A stretch of DNA of 64,000 nucleotides from Paramecium pentaurelia (taxonomy: Eukaryota; Ciliophora; Oligohymenophorea; Peniculida; Parameciidae): contig CAJJDO010000073.1 in assembly GCA_905183005.1 (NCBI GenBank), forward strand, positions 372,001-436,000, in the 5' to 3' direction. Shown piece by piece: positions 48,063-59,900 of the stretch. Position 1 is the first letter of the stretch. Every line of letters begins with the position of its first letter. The notes under the pieces are model-generated. The model did not search any database. It was not told the DNA's origin and was given only the letters and a program-made list of their open reading frames with translations. The position numbers were made by a program, and so were the translations under genes.

Positions 48063-49672
48063 TCATACTTTTTCAATTCCAACAATTCTAAGTATGTCAT
48101 TTGATAAAAATTATTATTTTGTAATAAATCTTTGAATCATTTAAATAAATTCACTTATTTTAGGTAATTATTCTGATATCATTAAAGCTATGTTTGCTTA
48201 TTCAGATAAGATATTCACATATTTCTATAATTTTAAGGATTGGTCATACAATTCTTCAACATTTATTTTAGATTTGTCTCTTCTTAAATTTTCTACAGTA
48301 GATTTTAAATTTGTATATAATGCCTAAGCTTTAGATAATTTTTTTTCTGCTACTAATAGTTCTTTTAAACTTAAAAATAATTGTTTCACACCAGTTAATA
48401 TTAATTGAACTTCATTTAATTTTTAATCCAAATTAATAATTTTATTTTGTATCATTGCTTACATGACAACAATTATTTTTGGTACTAATTTTTGAGCTCC
48501 TTTAAATTAACCAATAGGTTTATATGTATCATCTGGTTCTTAAGCTTCTAATATAATTATTTCTATCATTTTAGTTTTTACTAATTCTTCTTTAGTTTTT
48601 AAGACTTGAGCTTAGTTGCTATTCAATATATCTTATATTTAAACACCAAGTTATATATTATAATTATCATATTTTTAAGGCAAAATCATTCTTTTTAGAA
48701 TTTTCTAAGCCTTCTCATTTTAATGTTATATGGCTTCACATCTTAATTATAAATTATCCAATTCATATAATTTATCTAATATTCGACTTTCAAATTGACC
48801 CAAAAAATTAAAATAAATATCTAAATTTATTTAGTAACTAATTTGATTAATTAATAATAATATCTTACCCACTCTATACTTTGGTTACATCTTCTATCCA
48901 TTAATAAACAATTATGCTTAAATGTGCACTAACATTATCTGCAAAATCAACATTAATTTCAGCTAAAAAGTTTAACAATTTCTATAATTATTCATCATTC
49001 AAAACATAATTCTCTTACTCTTATCCTCCATGTATTTATAATAATTAAATTTTGTATTTTTTCAATTTATGATATAATGCATTTGATACATCAATTAAAT
49101 TCATATTTAATAATCCCATCAAATATCCATTAATACATAATTTCTATTAACAATATGTTTTCCATCTTGTTTTTTATTGATAATACTTTTCACTATGATG
49201 AATTATTGTATTTAATGATTTGAATGATGTATAACTTAATAATAATATATCCCTAAGTGATTTTAAGTAATTAGTGAATTGATCTCTTGGAAAATCATCA
49301 AATTTTTCATATGAAAATAATTACATAGTCTCTTTCATAATTGACATTAATTTTTATTCGTTTTATTGCATTTATTAAATGAATTTTAATCTCTCTTTAA
49401 GCAATATTTCTACTATTTCCATCCCCAATTTTATTTTTTCAGTCTTTATTTTTATTGCATAATCAGCTGCTTAAACTCTTTCATCTGTTTTTATTTTATC
49501 TATATCATGCCTATAAATTCAATCCACATCTATACTTATGTAATGTTATTTAATGAAACTTAGCAATTTTATCATATAAATCAGTTTCTGCTTTCTAAGC
49601 AATTCCAGCATTGCTTAATATAACTGAACCAGGATGAGATGTAGGAGTTATTTAATTCTATGATTTATTCAT
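48063..49672 (-). CDS. Hypothetical helical protein, 517 aa
   Basis: Introns 48838-48868 (31 bp) and 49511-49535 (25 bp). Mostly long amphipathic helices with a few folded stretches (SYTSFKSLNTIIHHSEKYY, INGYLMGLLNMNLIDVSNAL, VSAHLSIIVYQWIEDVTKVQ), then QFESRILDKLYELDNLQ and a C-terminal coil (EKKLSKAQALYTNLKSTVEN). No membrane segment, no enzyme motif. The pattern is that of a cytoskeletal or trafficking scaffold, but I do not recognise the family. Confidence 0.7.
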
Positions 49673-50060
49673 TATTAAATTAATAAATAATAATAATAAC
49701 TATCTTATTAATGATATTTCATATTATTCATTTCATTATTAACCTAAATAATCAAGTTTAATTTTTAATTTTTTTTCATTTAAGTTGATAATATTATATA
49801 TGTATTATTAAACATATATAATTACAAATAATCATAATTATAAGTAATAACTCTAATAATCATTCTAATTTAAACATTATTAAATTTTATTAAATAATAT
49901 TAATCTTCAAATATTTCTAGTAATCATATTATTTTATTGATAGATAATAGATTTTCTATTTTTGTTTACTCAATCAACTTATATTTATTTATTTAATTGT
50001 TAAAATAATAAAAACATATATTATCACTTAATTCAATAATAAAAATAAAATATTAACATT
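49673..50060. other. Intergenic, AT-rich
   Basis: 388 bp between two minus-strand genes. Nothing gene-like seen. Confidence 0.5.
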
Positions 50061-50653
50061 TCATATTTATTTAGAATCAGTCTCAATCATACGATGAAAC
50101 TAATCGAAATTAAAATTCCATGCTTCTGCTATTTTTGCAATTTCTAATATTCTTGTATCATTAGTTGATTCTGCTGATTTGACTTGAACATTCATTGCAA
50201 TATTATCCTATCTATTATATATTTCATTACTATAGCATAAGCTAAGAATATATCCTTGACTGTTAGATTATTAACATCGTCTGTGATTAGTTTAATCTTT
50301 ATTGTATTAAATAGATTCTCCCACTCAGGATGATCTACTTTAAATAATATATTACGATTGATTTATTCACTGAAAATGGCCACCTAAGTCATAAATGAGA
50401 ATGCTTCTTTGAAATTAGAAAACTTGACTTCCTTATATAGTGAATTATCATCTTGCTATTGATAATAAATAATAGTGAATACTAGTTTCCATGTGGCTCC
50501 TAATTGATGCATCTTCAATAATGTTTTTATATCATCAATTTTCAAAGCTGTTGGTTTTTCTGCTTTGAGAATTGAGAAATCTTTCACTTTGAAGGATAGT
50601 TTTGGAAATGATGATGTAATCTTTCCTGAACAAAATCTAAACAACTAAATCAT
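50061..50653 (-). CDS. Pterin-4a-carbinolamine dehydratase-like (PCD/DCoH) protein
   Basis: 189 aa; one 23-bp intron (50208-50230). Residues ~45-140 match the PCD fold: LKMHQLGATWKLV, FKNFKEAFSFMTQVAIFSEQ-like helix, DHPEWENLFNTIKIKLITDD, VNNLTVKDIFLAYAI. In active PCD the motif is HHPEW and the later strand ends S-T-H; here the first His and the later His are both Asp. It may bind pterin poorly or act as a protein partner (DCoH-like). An N-terminal ~40-residue extension and a C-terminal helix (ILEIAKIAEAWNFNFDQFH) are extra. Start: first ATG in frame. Confidence 0.75.
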
Positions 50654-51519
50654 TTTCAATGATATATTTTATTTATCATATATTCATTTTAAGAATTACG
50701 ATAAATACGTATTATATATAAATTTGAATCATTTTCAATATAATTTGCATTATTAAATACAAATTATAGGAATAACAATAAAATCTATAGATGAATAAAT
50801 GAATCAATCAATAACATTGATTTAATATAATTGACCAAATATCTAACAAAATTTATAATATTACATTAACAATTATAAATTATAAATTTCCTATATTCAT
50901 TTAATAAAGAAGCTTACAATACTTGAATATTTGTTAAATAGTTTATAAAAATAATATTTTAGAAATGATTTATTTTCGTAATTATTTCATTTTAATATTT
51001 TCTCAATTTTAATTTACTATTTAACAAAGTGCATTAATGCATCACTTTGATGATTTGTAAAAGTCTTAAAAAGTTGATTTTATGATAAGTATCAAGTTTT
51101 ATATATATCTTAGTCATTTCAGTTACAAAAAATTGAAGTTCAAATTATAGAATTAGATTGCCAGTTACTAATTCCATAACAATTATAAGATATAAAAAGT
51201 AGTTTAAAAATACTCCAATGATATACTTTTTAATATAAAGTATAAAAAATAAGAAAATTTTAAAGGAGTTTTAGTTCTAAAATAACTTATTTTAAATTTA
51301 GTATATTTATATTAAGTATAATATGTGAATAATAATTTGAAAGAAGTTAAATTATAGAAAAATACCTAATAATTTTCTTTGTTCTGAAATTTTAAGGCAA
51401 AATTTTAATGATGATCTAAAAATAAATATATTTAAAAACTAATAAATGTAGTAGATAAGTCACATTAATTTTGTTTTTAAAAAGCATTATTTATATAACT
51501 AATATATTATTTCATAAGC
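50654..51519. other. Intergenic between divergent genes
   Basis: 866 bp, AT-rich, containing the upstream regions of the PCD-like gene and of the ABC transporter. No gene-like frame seen. Confidence 0.5.
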
Positions 51520-54500
51520 ATGATTAAAGAGAGAACAGATATCTAAACTATTGAATCAAGCAAAGAAATACATATTAGATAAACTACAACAACTAATTTA
51601 CTACCAACTATAGTTATTGATCATCATGAAGAACAGCACGACCAGTTATAACCTTCTCTTTAAGTGATTGAAGAATCAGTAGATGTGTCACAATAAAAAG
51701 AAGATCATAAATTCTATCCTAAATACCTTGGATAACGGAATTACTGGATTTCAAAATTATTCTTTTATCATTATACTTAGTATTCTTTATAATTAAAGAA
51801 TCATGTTTTAGATAAGAATTTAAAGATTACTCAATAACATTTACCATTGTTATCTCCTAAAGATGATTTATAAAAATCAGTAGATGCATCATTAAAGAAA
51901 ATAAATTAATTTAAACAAGTCACAACTTGTTAATTAGTGAAAATCATTTTCTTTGGTGAACTTAAATGGGTAACATTCAAATGTATAATTGCTTTTTTTA
52001 TTGAATCCTTATCAAAAAATGGAATATCTTTTATACTTAGCAATATCATTACGTGTGTTTCATAGAATGATATTAAGATGGCTCATTTTTTTGCCATAAT
52101 TATGGTCTCTTTGAATTTACTTTGTACATTAAGTAGACATCATGCAGCTAATCAATCTATAATATTTTCATCAAAAGCACGATTAACTTTAATAAATCTT
52201 GTATATATTAAATTAATTGAATTAAATCAATACTCTTTTAAATAAGCAAATATTGGTAAAATATTAAATATTTTATCTGGAGATATCAATACTCTAGAAT
52301 AAGTATTGAGTATGATATTTCCTAGTAGTGTGGTGATAATATCATTATTATTGGCTTCTTATATACTATGGGATCGATTTAATGGTTTTATTGGAATTTT
52401 AGTTGTAGCTATTATATTTATAGCATATCCAATTTAAATATTTTTATAATCATTTAATTCTTAAACTCTCAAACTTTAAAAACAACACTAGGATAAAAGA
52501 TTCAAAATAACTAATGAATTAATAGAAGGAATAAGATTAATAAAAATGTATGCTTGGGAATAAGCATTCAAATAAATGATCTTGACAGCAAGAAGAGAAG
52601 AATTTATTTGTTTATTAAAAGTTGTTATCAGATCAGGTATAGATAGATTATTTACATTAATATCACAAATTTGGGCAAGTTTGTTATTTTTTATTATTTT
52701 ATATTATGGAGGTTATAGAAATGAAATGAAGGTAGCAGAAATGATATCTACTCTTTAATTATTATCATTTCTAAAATTAAATTGTGTTTATATGGTTTCT
52801 TATGGAATCTAATCTTTTATTTAAATCAAAGTATCTTTTGAAAGAATAGCAAAAACTCTTAATTTGTAAAATTTTGAGATGAAATAATTAGAATAAGAAG
52901 TACAAAATTAATAGAAAAATGAATGCCAAACAGATGATTGTATTATTCCAATCGTATCATTTAAGAATTTTTAAGCCTTTTGGACTCATTCTCTTAAAAA
53001 AGATGATAAACCAGTTTTGAAAAATATAAATCTGGATATCTATGAAGGTGAAACATGGGCTGTAATTGGTTAAGTTGGTTCTGGAAAATCATCATTCTTA
53101 CATTCTTTGTTATCAGAAATACCATCCTATAAAGGAACTCTTCTTTTTAATGGTTAAATTCCCTAAGAAAGTGATTTGACTATTGCTTATGTTGAATAAG
53201 AACCTTATATTTTCCCTGATACAATTAGATAAAACATCTTATTTGGAAGACCATACAATAGGTCTCTATATTAAAAAGTAACTTAAGCAACTGAATTAGA
53301 TGTTGATTTTTCTTTAATGAAATCTTCAGATCATACTGAAATAGGAGAAAGAGGTATAACATTATCAGGTGGGTAGAAGGCAAGAATATCTTTAGCAAGG
53401 GCTCTTTATTCATTAGCAGATATATATTTATTTGATGATCCTTTATCTGCTGTTGATGCTCATGTAGCAGAGATTATATTTTAATTAGCAATTAAATAAT
53501 TTATTTTTAGTGAATAACCTCTTCTTAATCCTAAAAAATAAAGACCTATTGTTTTTATAGCTACTCATTAGATTTAGTATGCTGTGAAATGTGATAAAAT
53601 TGCAATATTAAATGAGGGTGAAATTATTGCTCAAGGAACCTATGATCAAATAAAGTAATCGCTTTATATGATTAATAAAGGATTAGCATTATAATTAACT
53701 AGTTAAAAGAATGAAAATAAGAATCAAGATGAAATCAGATCATCAGCTAGAAGAAGAACTGGGGCAAGATCAACATATTTGAGAAATCTTACTATTCAAG
53801 AATAAAATTTATAATAAGTTGTAGATTTAACTACCTTTGTTAGATATTTTAAATATTGGAAATGCTTTGAATTGATTATAATATTAGGATTAGAGGCAGG
53901 ATCTGAAATAATAATTATATTCTATTAAAGAATTATCTCATTATTTCAAGAATATTAAACAAAGGATGAAATTAATTATGCATATACATAAATGGGCATT
54001 CTCACTATAGCTTTACTTTTTTGTAATTTTATTAAATATATAATGAATATATTGTAAGTTTAGAAAACAACTTAACATATTCATAAATAAATGCTTGAAT
54101 CAATAAGTATAGCTCCAATATCTTATTTTGATACCAATCCTTCAGGAAGAATTATCAATCGATTTTCTAATGATCTATCCTTATGTGATGCTCAAACCAA
54201 TCAAGTTTGTTTAGATATTTTAGAATTAATTGGAAACTTTCTATTTGCCCTAGTAACCTTAGCAATTTTATAACCTTTTTTTTTAATAATGATAATAGCC
54301 TTATTACTTATTGATATCTATATATATAGTTTCTATAACAAAATTATTAGCTAATTGAAAGAAAATGAATTGATTTAAAGAAGTCCTCTATTTGATTTTA
54401 TTAAAAAAACATTAGGTGGAGCTGTTTAAGTTAGAGTTTATGGACAAAGGGAATGGTTTATCAAATAATTTTATGATTTGTCAAATTAATGTAATCTAAA

Positions 54501-55620
54501 TTCATTGACTTATTATTATTAAGCTAGATGTTTTGGATTTAATATTGATATGATTGGATTTTTTGCATAAACTGTTGGTCTCTTTTTTTTTTTGAATTTG
54601 AATAATGATGATATTGCTATATTTTCTTAAGGAGTATTACTACTAGCTACATATAATGATGGATTATAATTAGGGTTAAGGTAGATGATTAATTTTGCCA
54701 CTCAGATGAATTCATATAATAGAATGTTTGAAATTATTGATATACCACCAGAAGCACCTCATATTAAATAGGAGGATAAAAAATTTAATAAATTCCCTTT
54801 AAATGGTGATATAGTATTTGAAAATGTTTATATGAGATACAGAGCTAATTCTGATTTGATTCTAAAGGGTATTTCTTTTAAAATATAGAGTGGATAGAAA
54901 ATTGGTTGTGTTGGAAGAACAGGTGCTGGTAAAAGCTCAATATTATATGCAATATTTAGAATGTCAGAAATAGAGGATGATGAGGATTCTTTTATTTCAA
55001 TATCAGGTGTTGAAATTAAAAATTTAGGATTAAGAAAATTAAGAAGTAGCATTGGAATAATACCATAATGTCCATTCTTATTTACAGGAACTGTCAAAAG
55101 TAATCTAGATCCTTTTGAAGAAAACAATGATGAAAGTATTTTGAAAGCATTAGAAATTACTGGTCTTATAGAACATATTAAATAATTTCCAAAAGGAATA
55201 CTAACTGATATCTCAGATGTAAACTCTGTTTTTTCTGTTGGATAAAAATAATTAATATGTTTGACACGTATTCTTTTATCAAAAAAGAAGATTGTTGTTT
55301 TAGATGAAGCCACAGCTAATTTGGACTTAAAAACAGATGATTTTATATAAGAAACATTAAAAAAATAACTAAAAGATTGTACTTTAATAACCATAGCACA
55401 TAGATTGAATACAATAGCTGATTATGATAAAGTTATGGTCATTTATGATGGAAGAGTTATTGAATACGATAAACCATTTAATCTATTAGCAAAATCACCT
55501 AATTCAACTTTTATTGATAGAAATTCAGAATTTTCAAGGCTTGTAAAGAATACTGGAAATTCGAATGCCTAAGCTATTTTTGATATTGCTAAAAAACAAT
55601 TGAGTATAATAGAACATTGA
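51520..55620 (+). CDS. ABCC-type (MRP) full ABC transporter
   Basis: Intronless, 1366 aa. Layout TMD1-NBD1-TMD2-NBD2, without the extra TMD0. NBD1 (~residues 480-690): Walker A GQVGSGKSS, signature LSGGQKARISLARAL, Walker B IYLFDDPLSAVDAH (Asp for catalytic Glu, normal in ABCC NBD1). TMD2 begins near residue 775 and includes YFDTNPSGRIINRFSNDL. NBD2: GRTGAGKSS, signature FSVGQKQLICLTRILL, Walker B IVVLDEATANLD, H-loop IAHRLNT. It should export organic anions or conjugates using ATP; substrate unknown. A 4.1-kb gene without any intron is notable here. Confidence 0.95.
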
Positions 55621-56262
55621 TCTTATTTTGTAAAATTGTTATCATTAATTTTATAATTTTATTATTAACAACAGCATAAGTTTGTTAATGCTTTTTTATT
55701 ATGAATATTAATACTTTATGATTTAATAAGTATAATAGATTATTTCTTTTAATAAATTTAGACTGAAATAGTTTACTTGATAAAGTGTAACAATTAATCT
55801 TAAGACTTACTTATTTATAAAAAAAATATAAATCATTTGATTCATAAAAAAATAAGAAACTTCTGTTTAGTAATAACAAAATAATTTGTTTATTAAGACT
55901 ACAATTAAAACTAATTAGGGTTAATTTAATAATTTATGTTATAAAATTTGAATAATTGAGTTGAATGATTTTTAGAAAGAGCAAAAAATTATTAGATGCA
56001 AAATAACAAAAAATATTAATTTAAGTTATTATTAAAATAATTTTCTATATTCTTTTTAATTATTTTAAAGAACAACAAATAAACTTAAAAAATATTCAAT
56101 CAATTATTATTTTCCTTACTTCAATAACAATTTTTATCTTTTAAATCTTTGATCAAATTAGGCACAGATTTATTTATATCTAGAATAAAAATAGATTAAG
56201 ATATGAAGTATTTAAAAATAGACTGAACATTATAAAATGGTTTTCTTGTATCGGAATAAAAA
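55621..56262. other. Intergenic, AT-rich
   Basis: 642 bp between the ABC transporter and the duplicated terminal block. A run CTAATTAGGGTTAATTT at ~55911-55927 is not telomeric. No gene seen. Confidence 0.5.
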
Positions 56263-57492
56263 CAAAATAATTACCAAATTCTAGATTATCAACTATTGGG
56301 AATAAAATATTTAAAAATAAATAATAGGGTATACTATCTATATTTTTTTAATCACAAATTTCTAAATATAAAAATCTAATTCATAAATTAATTTATAATT
56401 TAATAATTAATTTATAGCTTTGAGAATGATGAAAAACCAATGGCTGGCTTATCAATTTTATTTGATTAAATTCATATTAACCATAATTAATTTGATGATT
56501 ATATTATATAAAATAAGAAATAAAAGTTCTGCTAAATACATTTAAAATCTAAATTTCAAGTATTATACATTTATAAAATATCCTAAAATCTGCAAAAATC
56601 AGAATTTAATAATTAGTTTTAATAAGGTAGATCAAACGAGAAAATATATATATAATTATCATTAAAGACTAATCTGAAGTCAAGAAATTACAGCAAAGGC
56701 GAAGCAAATTGATTCTAACATTTATAAAGATAATCATATACTCTAATTATTAATTTATATGTATGTGAGAAATAATGAGTATTAATTTTAGTGAAAAATT
56801 ATAAAGTTGTATCTTCTAATCAAAAATGAGTTCATAAATTTTAAGATTGATTTGATTAAAAACGCTAGTTTAAATTTTTTCGAATCCCAATAATTAAGAT
56901 TATTATTTATACTTAACGATGAACCGCAAAGTATATAAATAAGATGAATCTTGTGTAAGGACAAAAATTATTAAAATAGCATGGAATATGGAAGAAGATA
57001 ATTACTCAAAAAAGGAATCAGAATTTGTGGAATTAATAAATAGAAATAGCTTAATATGTACCTAATAGAAATCCTAACTAATGTGGAAAAAGATGGAAAA
57101 GAATTTACGGACATAGGGTATTATATTTGATTTAGATATTAGAATAGAATCAATTAATCTTGGAAACCAGAAGAAGATTAAAAGCTATTATAACTTATTT
57201 AAGAATTTGGAAAATAGTGGTCAAAGATAGCATGGATTATCTAAAACAGAAATAGCAAATAGTGTCGAAATCGATTCATTAATGCACTTGATCCAAAATT
57301 AAAATAACATAGCTACACTCAAAAAGAAGACCAATTAATCTATCAAAAGTACTTAGAATATGGTCTTAAGTGGCCTTAACTATCTAAATTTATCGAGGGT
57401 AGATCGGTACTATAATTATTTATTAAAGGATAACTAAATAAAGAATAGTTTACACGGTAGAAAAAACAAAAAAATTATAATTTTTCTTCTGT
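56263..57492 (+). repeat. Duplicated terminal block, copy 1
   Basis: 1,230 bp that recur at 57494-58723 with a constant offset of 1,231 bp; every stretch I compared is identical. It contains about 650 bp of AT-rich DNA followed by a Myb gene. The single N at 57493 sits exactly at the junction, so this is most simply an unmerged overlap between two contigs. A true tandem duplication is possible. Confidence 0.9.
56919..57470 (+). CDS. Myb (R2R3-like) transcription factor, no stop codon, copy 1
   Basis: Start MNRKVYKQDESC; introns 56955-56979 and 57118-57142 (25 bp each). Repeat 1 is weak (NLWNQQIEIAQYVP, NQCGKRWKRIYG). Repeat 2 is clear (SWKPEEDQKLLQLIQEFGKQ, then WSKIA...QCRNRF). Repeat 3 is also clear (YTQKEDQLIYQKYLEYGLKW, IEGRSVLQLFIKG). 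The frame is still open at the N (57493): no TGA follows the Myb domain. In copy 2 it stays open through the palindrome centre, so the natural 3' end may be missing or set by telomere addition. Confidence 0.78.
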
Positions 57493-57493
57493 N
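57493..57493. other. Ambiguous base (N) at a contig junction
   Basis: A single N exactly between the two 1,230-bp copies. It probably marks an assembly join. Confidence 0.8.
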
Positions 57494-58723
57494 CAAAATA
57501 ATTACCAAATTCTAGATTATCAACTATTGGGAATAAAATATTTAAAAATAAATAATAGGGTATACTATCTATATTTTTTTAATCACAAATTTCTAAATAT
57601 AAAAATCTAATTCATAAATTAATTTATAATTTAATAATTAATTTATAGCTTTGAGAATGATGAAAAACCAATGGCTGGCTTATCAATTTTATTTGATTAA
57701 ATTCATATTAACCATAATTAATTTGATGATTATATTATATAAAATAAGAAATAAAAGTTCTGCTAAATACATTTAAAATCTAAATTTCAAGTATTATACA
57801 TTTATAAAATATCCTAAAATCTGCAAAAATCAGAATTTAATAATTAGTTTTAATAAGGTAGATCAAACGAGAAAATATATATATAATTATCATTAAAGAC
57901 TAATCTGAAGTCAAGAAATTACAGCAAAGGCGAAGCAAATTGATTCTAACATTTATAAAGATAATCATATACTCTAATTATTAATTTATATGTATGTGAG
58001 AAATAATGAGTATTAATTTTAGTGAAAAATTATAAAGTTGTATCTTCTAATCAAAAATGAGTTCATAAATTTTAAGATTGATTTGATTAAAAACGCTAGT
58101 TTAAATTTTTTCGAATCCCAATAATTAAGATTATTATTTATACTTAACGATGAACCGCAAAGTATATAAATAAGATGAATCTTGTGTAAGGACAAAAATT
58201 ATTAAAATAGCATGGAATATGGAAGAAGATAATTACTCAAAAAAGGAATCAGAATTTGTGGAATTAATAAATAGAAATAGCTTAATATGTACCTAATAGA
58301 AATCCTAACTAATGTGGAAAAAGATGGAAAAGAATTTACGGACATAGGGTATTATATTTGATTTAGATATTAGAATAGAATCAATTAATCTTGGAAACCA
58401 GAAGAAGATTAAAAGCTATTATAACTTATTTAAGAATTTGGAAAATAGTGGTCAAAGATAGCATGGATTATCTAAAACAGAAATAGCAAATAGTGTCGAA
58501 ATCGATTCATTAATGCACTTGATCCAAAATTAAAATAACATAGCTACACTCAAAAAGAAGACCAATTAATCTATCAAAAGTACTTAGAATATGGTCTTAA
58601 GTGGCCTTAACTATCTAAATTTATCGAGGGTAGATCGGTACTATAATTATTTATTAAAGGATAACTAAATAAAGAATAGTTTACACGGTAGAAAAAACAA
58701 AAAAATTATAATTTTTCTTCTGT
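57494..58723 (+). repeat. Duplicated terminal block, copy 2
   Basis: Second copy of 56263-57492. Its right part (from 57866) is also the left arm of the palindrome centred at 58813/58814, so the Myb gene occurs a third time in reverse. Confidence 0.9.
58150..58701 (+). CDS. Myb gene, copy 2 (left palindrome arm)
   Basis: Identical to the 56919-57470 copy, including both introns (58186-58210 and 58349-58373). After the Myb domain the frame runs open across the palindrome centre, with no TGA until about 59120 on the right arm. Such a read-through protein is unlikely to be real. Confidence 0.72.
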
Positions 58724-58925
58724 GTTTCTTTTTTTTAAAACTGTTAATATTTAATTTATAATACAAATTTATTTTTCTAAAATAAAATTGCTGTTATTTT
58801 TGTCTCAACAAATATTTGTTGAGACAAAAATAACAGCAATTTTATTTTAGAAAAATAAATTTGTATTATAAATTAAATATTAACAGTTTTAAAAAAAAGA
58901 AACACAGAAGAAAAATTATAATTTT

Positions 58926-59477
58926 TTTGTTTTTTCTACCGTGTAAACTATTCTTTATTTAGTTATCCTTTAATAAATAATTATAGTACCGATCTACCCT
59001 CGATAAATTTAGATAGTTAAGGCCACTTAAGACCATATTCTAAGTACTTTTGATAGATTAATTGGTCTTCTTTTTGAGTGTAGCTATGTTATTTTAATTT
59101 TGGATCAAGTGCATTAATGAATCGATTTCGACACTATTTGCTATTTCTGTTTTAGATAATCCATGCTATCTTTGACCACTATTTTCCAAATTCTTAAATA
59201 AGTTATAATAGCTTTTAATCTTCTTCTGGTTTCCAAGATTAATTGATTCTATTCTAATATCTAAATCAAATATAATACCCTATGTCCGTAAATTCTTTTC
59301 CATCTTTTTCCACATTAGTTAGGATTTCTATTAGGTACATATTAAGCTATTTCTATTTATTAATTCCACAAATTCTGATTCCTTTTTTGAGTAATTATCT
59401 TCTTCCATATTCCATGCTATTTTAATAATTTTTGTCCTTACACAAGATTCATCTTATTTATATACTTTGCGGTTCAT
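58926..59477 (-). CDS. Myb gene, copy 3 (right palindrome arm)
   Basis: Mirror image of copy 2 on the minus strand: the ATG lies at 59477 and the Myb domain runs towards the palindrome centre. It is the same gene seen again, not an independent paralogue. Confidence 0.72.
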
Positions 59478-59761
59478 CGTTAAGTATAAATAATAATCTT
59501 AATTATTGGGATTCGAAAAAATTTAAACTAGCGTTTTTAATCAAATCAATCTTAAAATTTATGAACTCATTTTTGATTAGAAGATACAACTTTATAATTT
59601 TTCACTAAAATTAATACTCATTATTTCTCACATACATATAAATTAATAATTAGAGTATATGATTATCTTTATAAATGTTAGAATCAATTTGCTTCGCCTT
59701 TGCTGTAATTTCTTGACTTCAGATTAGTCTTTAATGATAATTATATATATATTTTCTCGTT

Positions 59762-59762
59762 N
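59762..59762. other. Ambiguous base (N) between palindrome and telomere
   Basis: A single N separates the end of the right palindrome arm from the first telomeric repeat; most likely a contig join. Confidence 0.8.
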
Positions 59763-59900
59763 CCCAAACCCAACCCCAAACCCAACCCCAAACCCAAACC
59801 CAAACCCAAACCCAAACCCAAACCCAAACCCAAACCCAAACCCAAACCCAAACCCAAAACCCAAACCCAACCCCAAACCCAAACCCAAACCCAAACCCAA
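59763..59900 (+). repeat. Telomeric repeat tract (CCCAAA/CCCCAA)
   Basis: 138 bp of mixed CCCAAA and CCCCAA units, the C-rich strand of the G3T3/G4T2 Paramecium telomere. The orientation (C-rich strand 5' to 3' rightwards) means that the DNA to its right is a left-hand chromosome end. The mix of both units is a genus mark, produced by an error-prone telomerase (established knowledge). Being internal to this window it must be an assembly join or an alternative chromosome end. Confidence 0.96.

Larger units (their letters stand above)
57866..59761. repeat. Perfect 1.9-kb palindrome (948-bp arms)
   Basis: The left arm 57866-58813 and right arm 58814-59761 are reverse complements with no spacer. 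The centre reads CTCAACAAAT|ATTTGTTGAG. I checked pairing at the centre, in the Myb part and at the outer ends (AACGAG / CTCGTT). The right arm ends at the N at 59762. It could be a real head-to-head chromosome-end structure, an amplified inverted dimer or a fold-back artefact of cloning or assembly. Confidence 0.92.

Noticed and set aside
54828..55394. Minus-strand 188-codon open frame
   Set aside because: It is antisense to the second nucleotide-binding domain of the ABC transporter, which has all expected motifs on the plus strand.
55905..55930. TTAGGG-like string as an internal telomere scar
   Set aside because: A single TAGGGTTAA occurrence in AT-rich DNA; Paramecium telomeres are G3T3/G4T2 and no repeat is present.
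56919..57470. A continuous frame starting at the same ATG without introns (…IAWNMEEDNYSKKE…)
   Set aside because: It is open but does not give Myb repeats; splicing two 25-bp GT...AG introns yields clear Myb repeats 2 and 3 in one frame.
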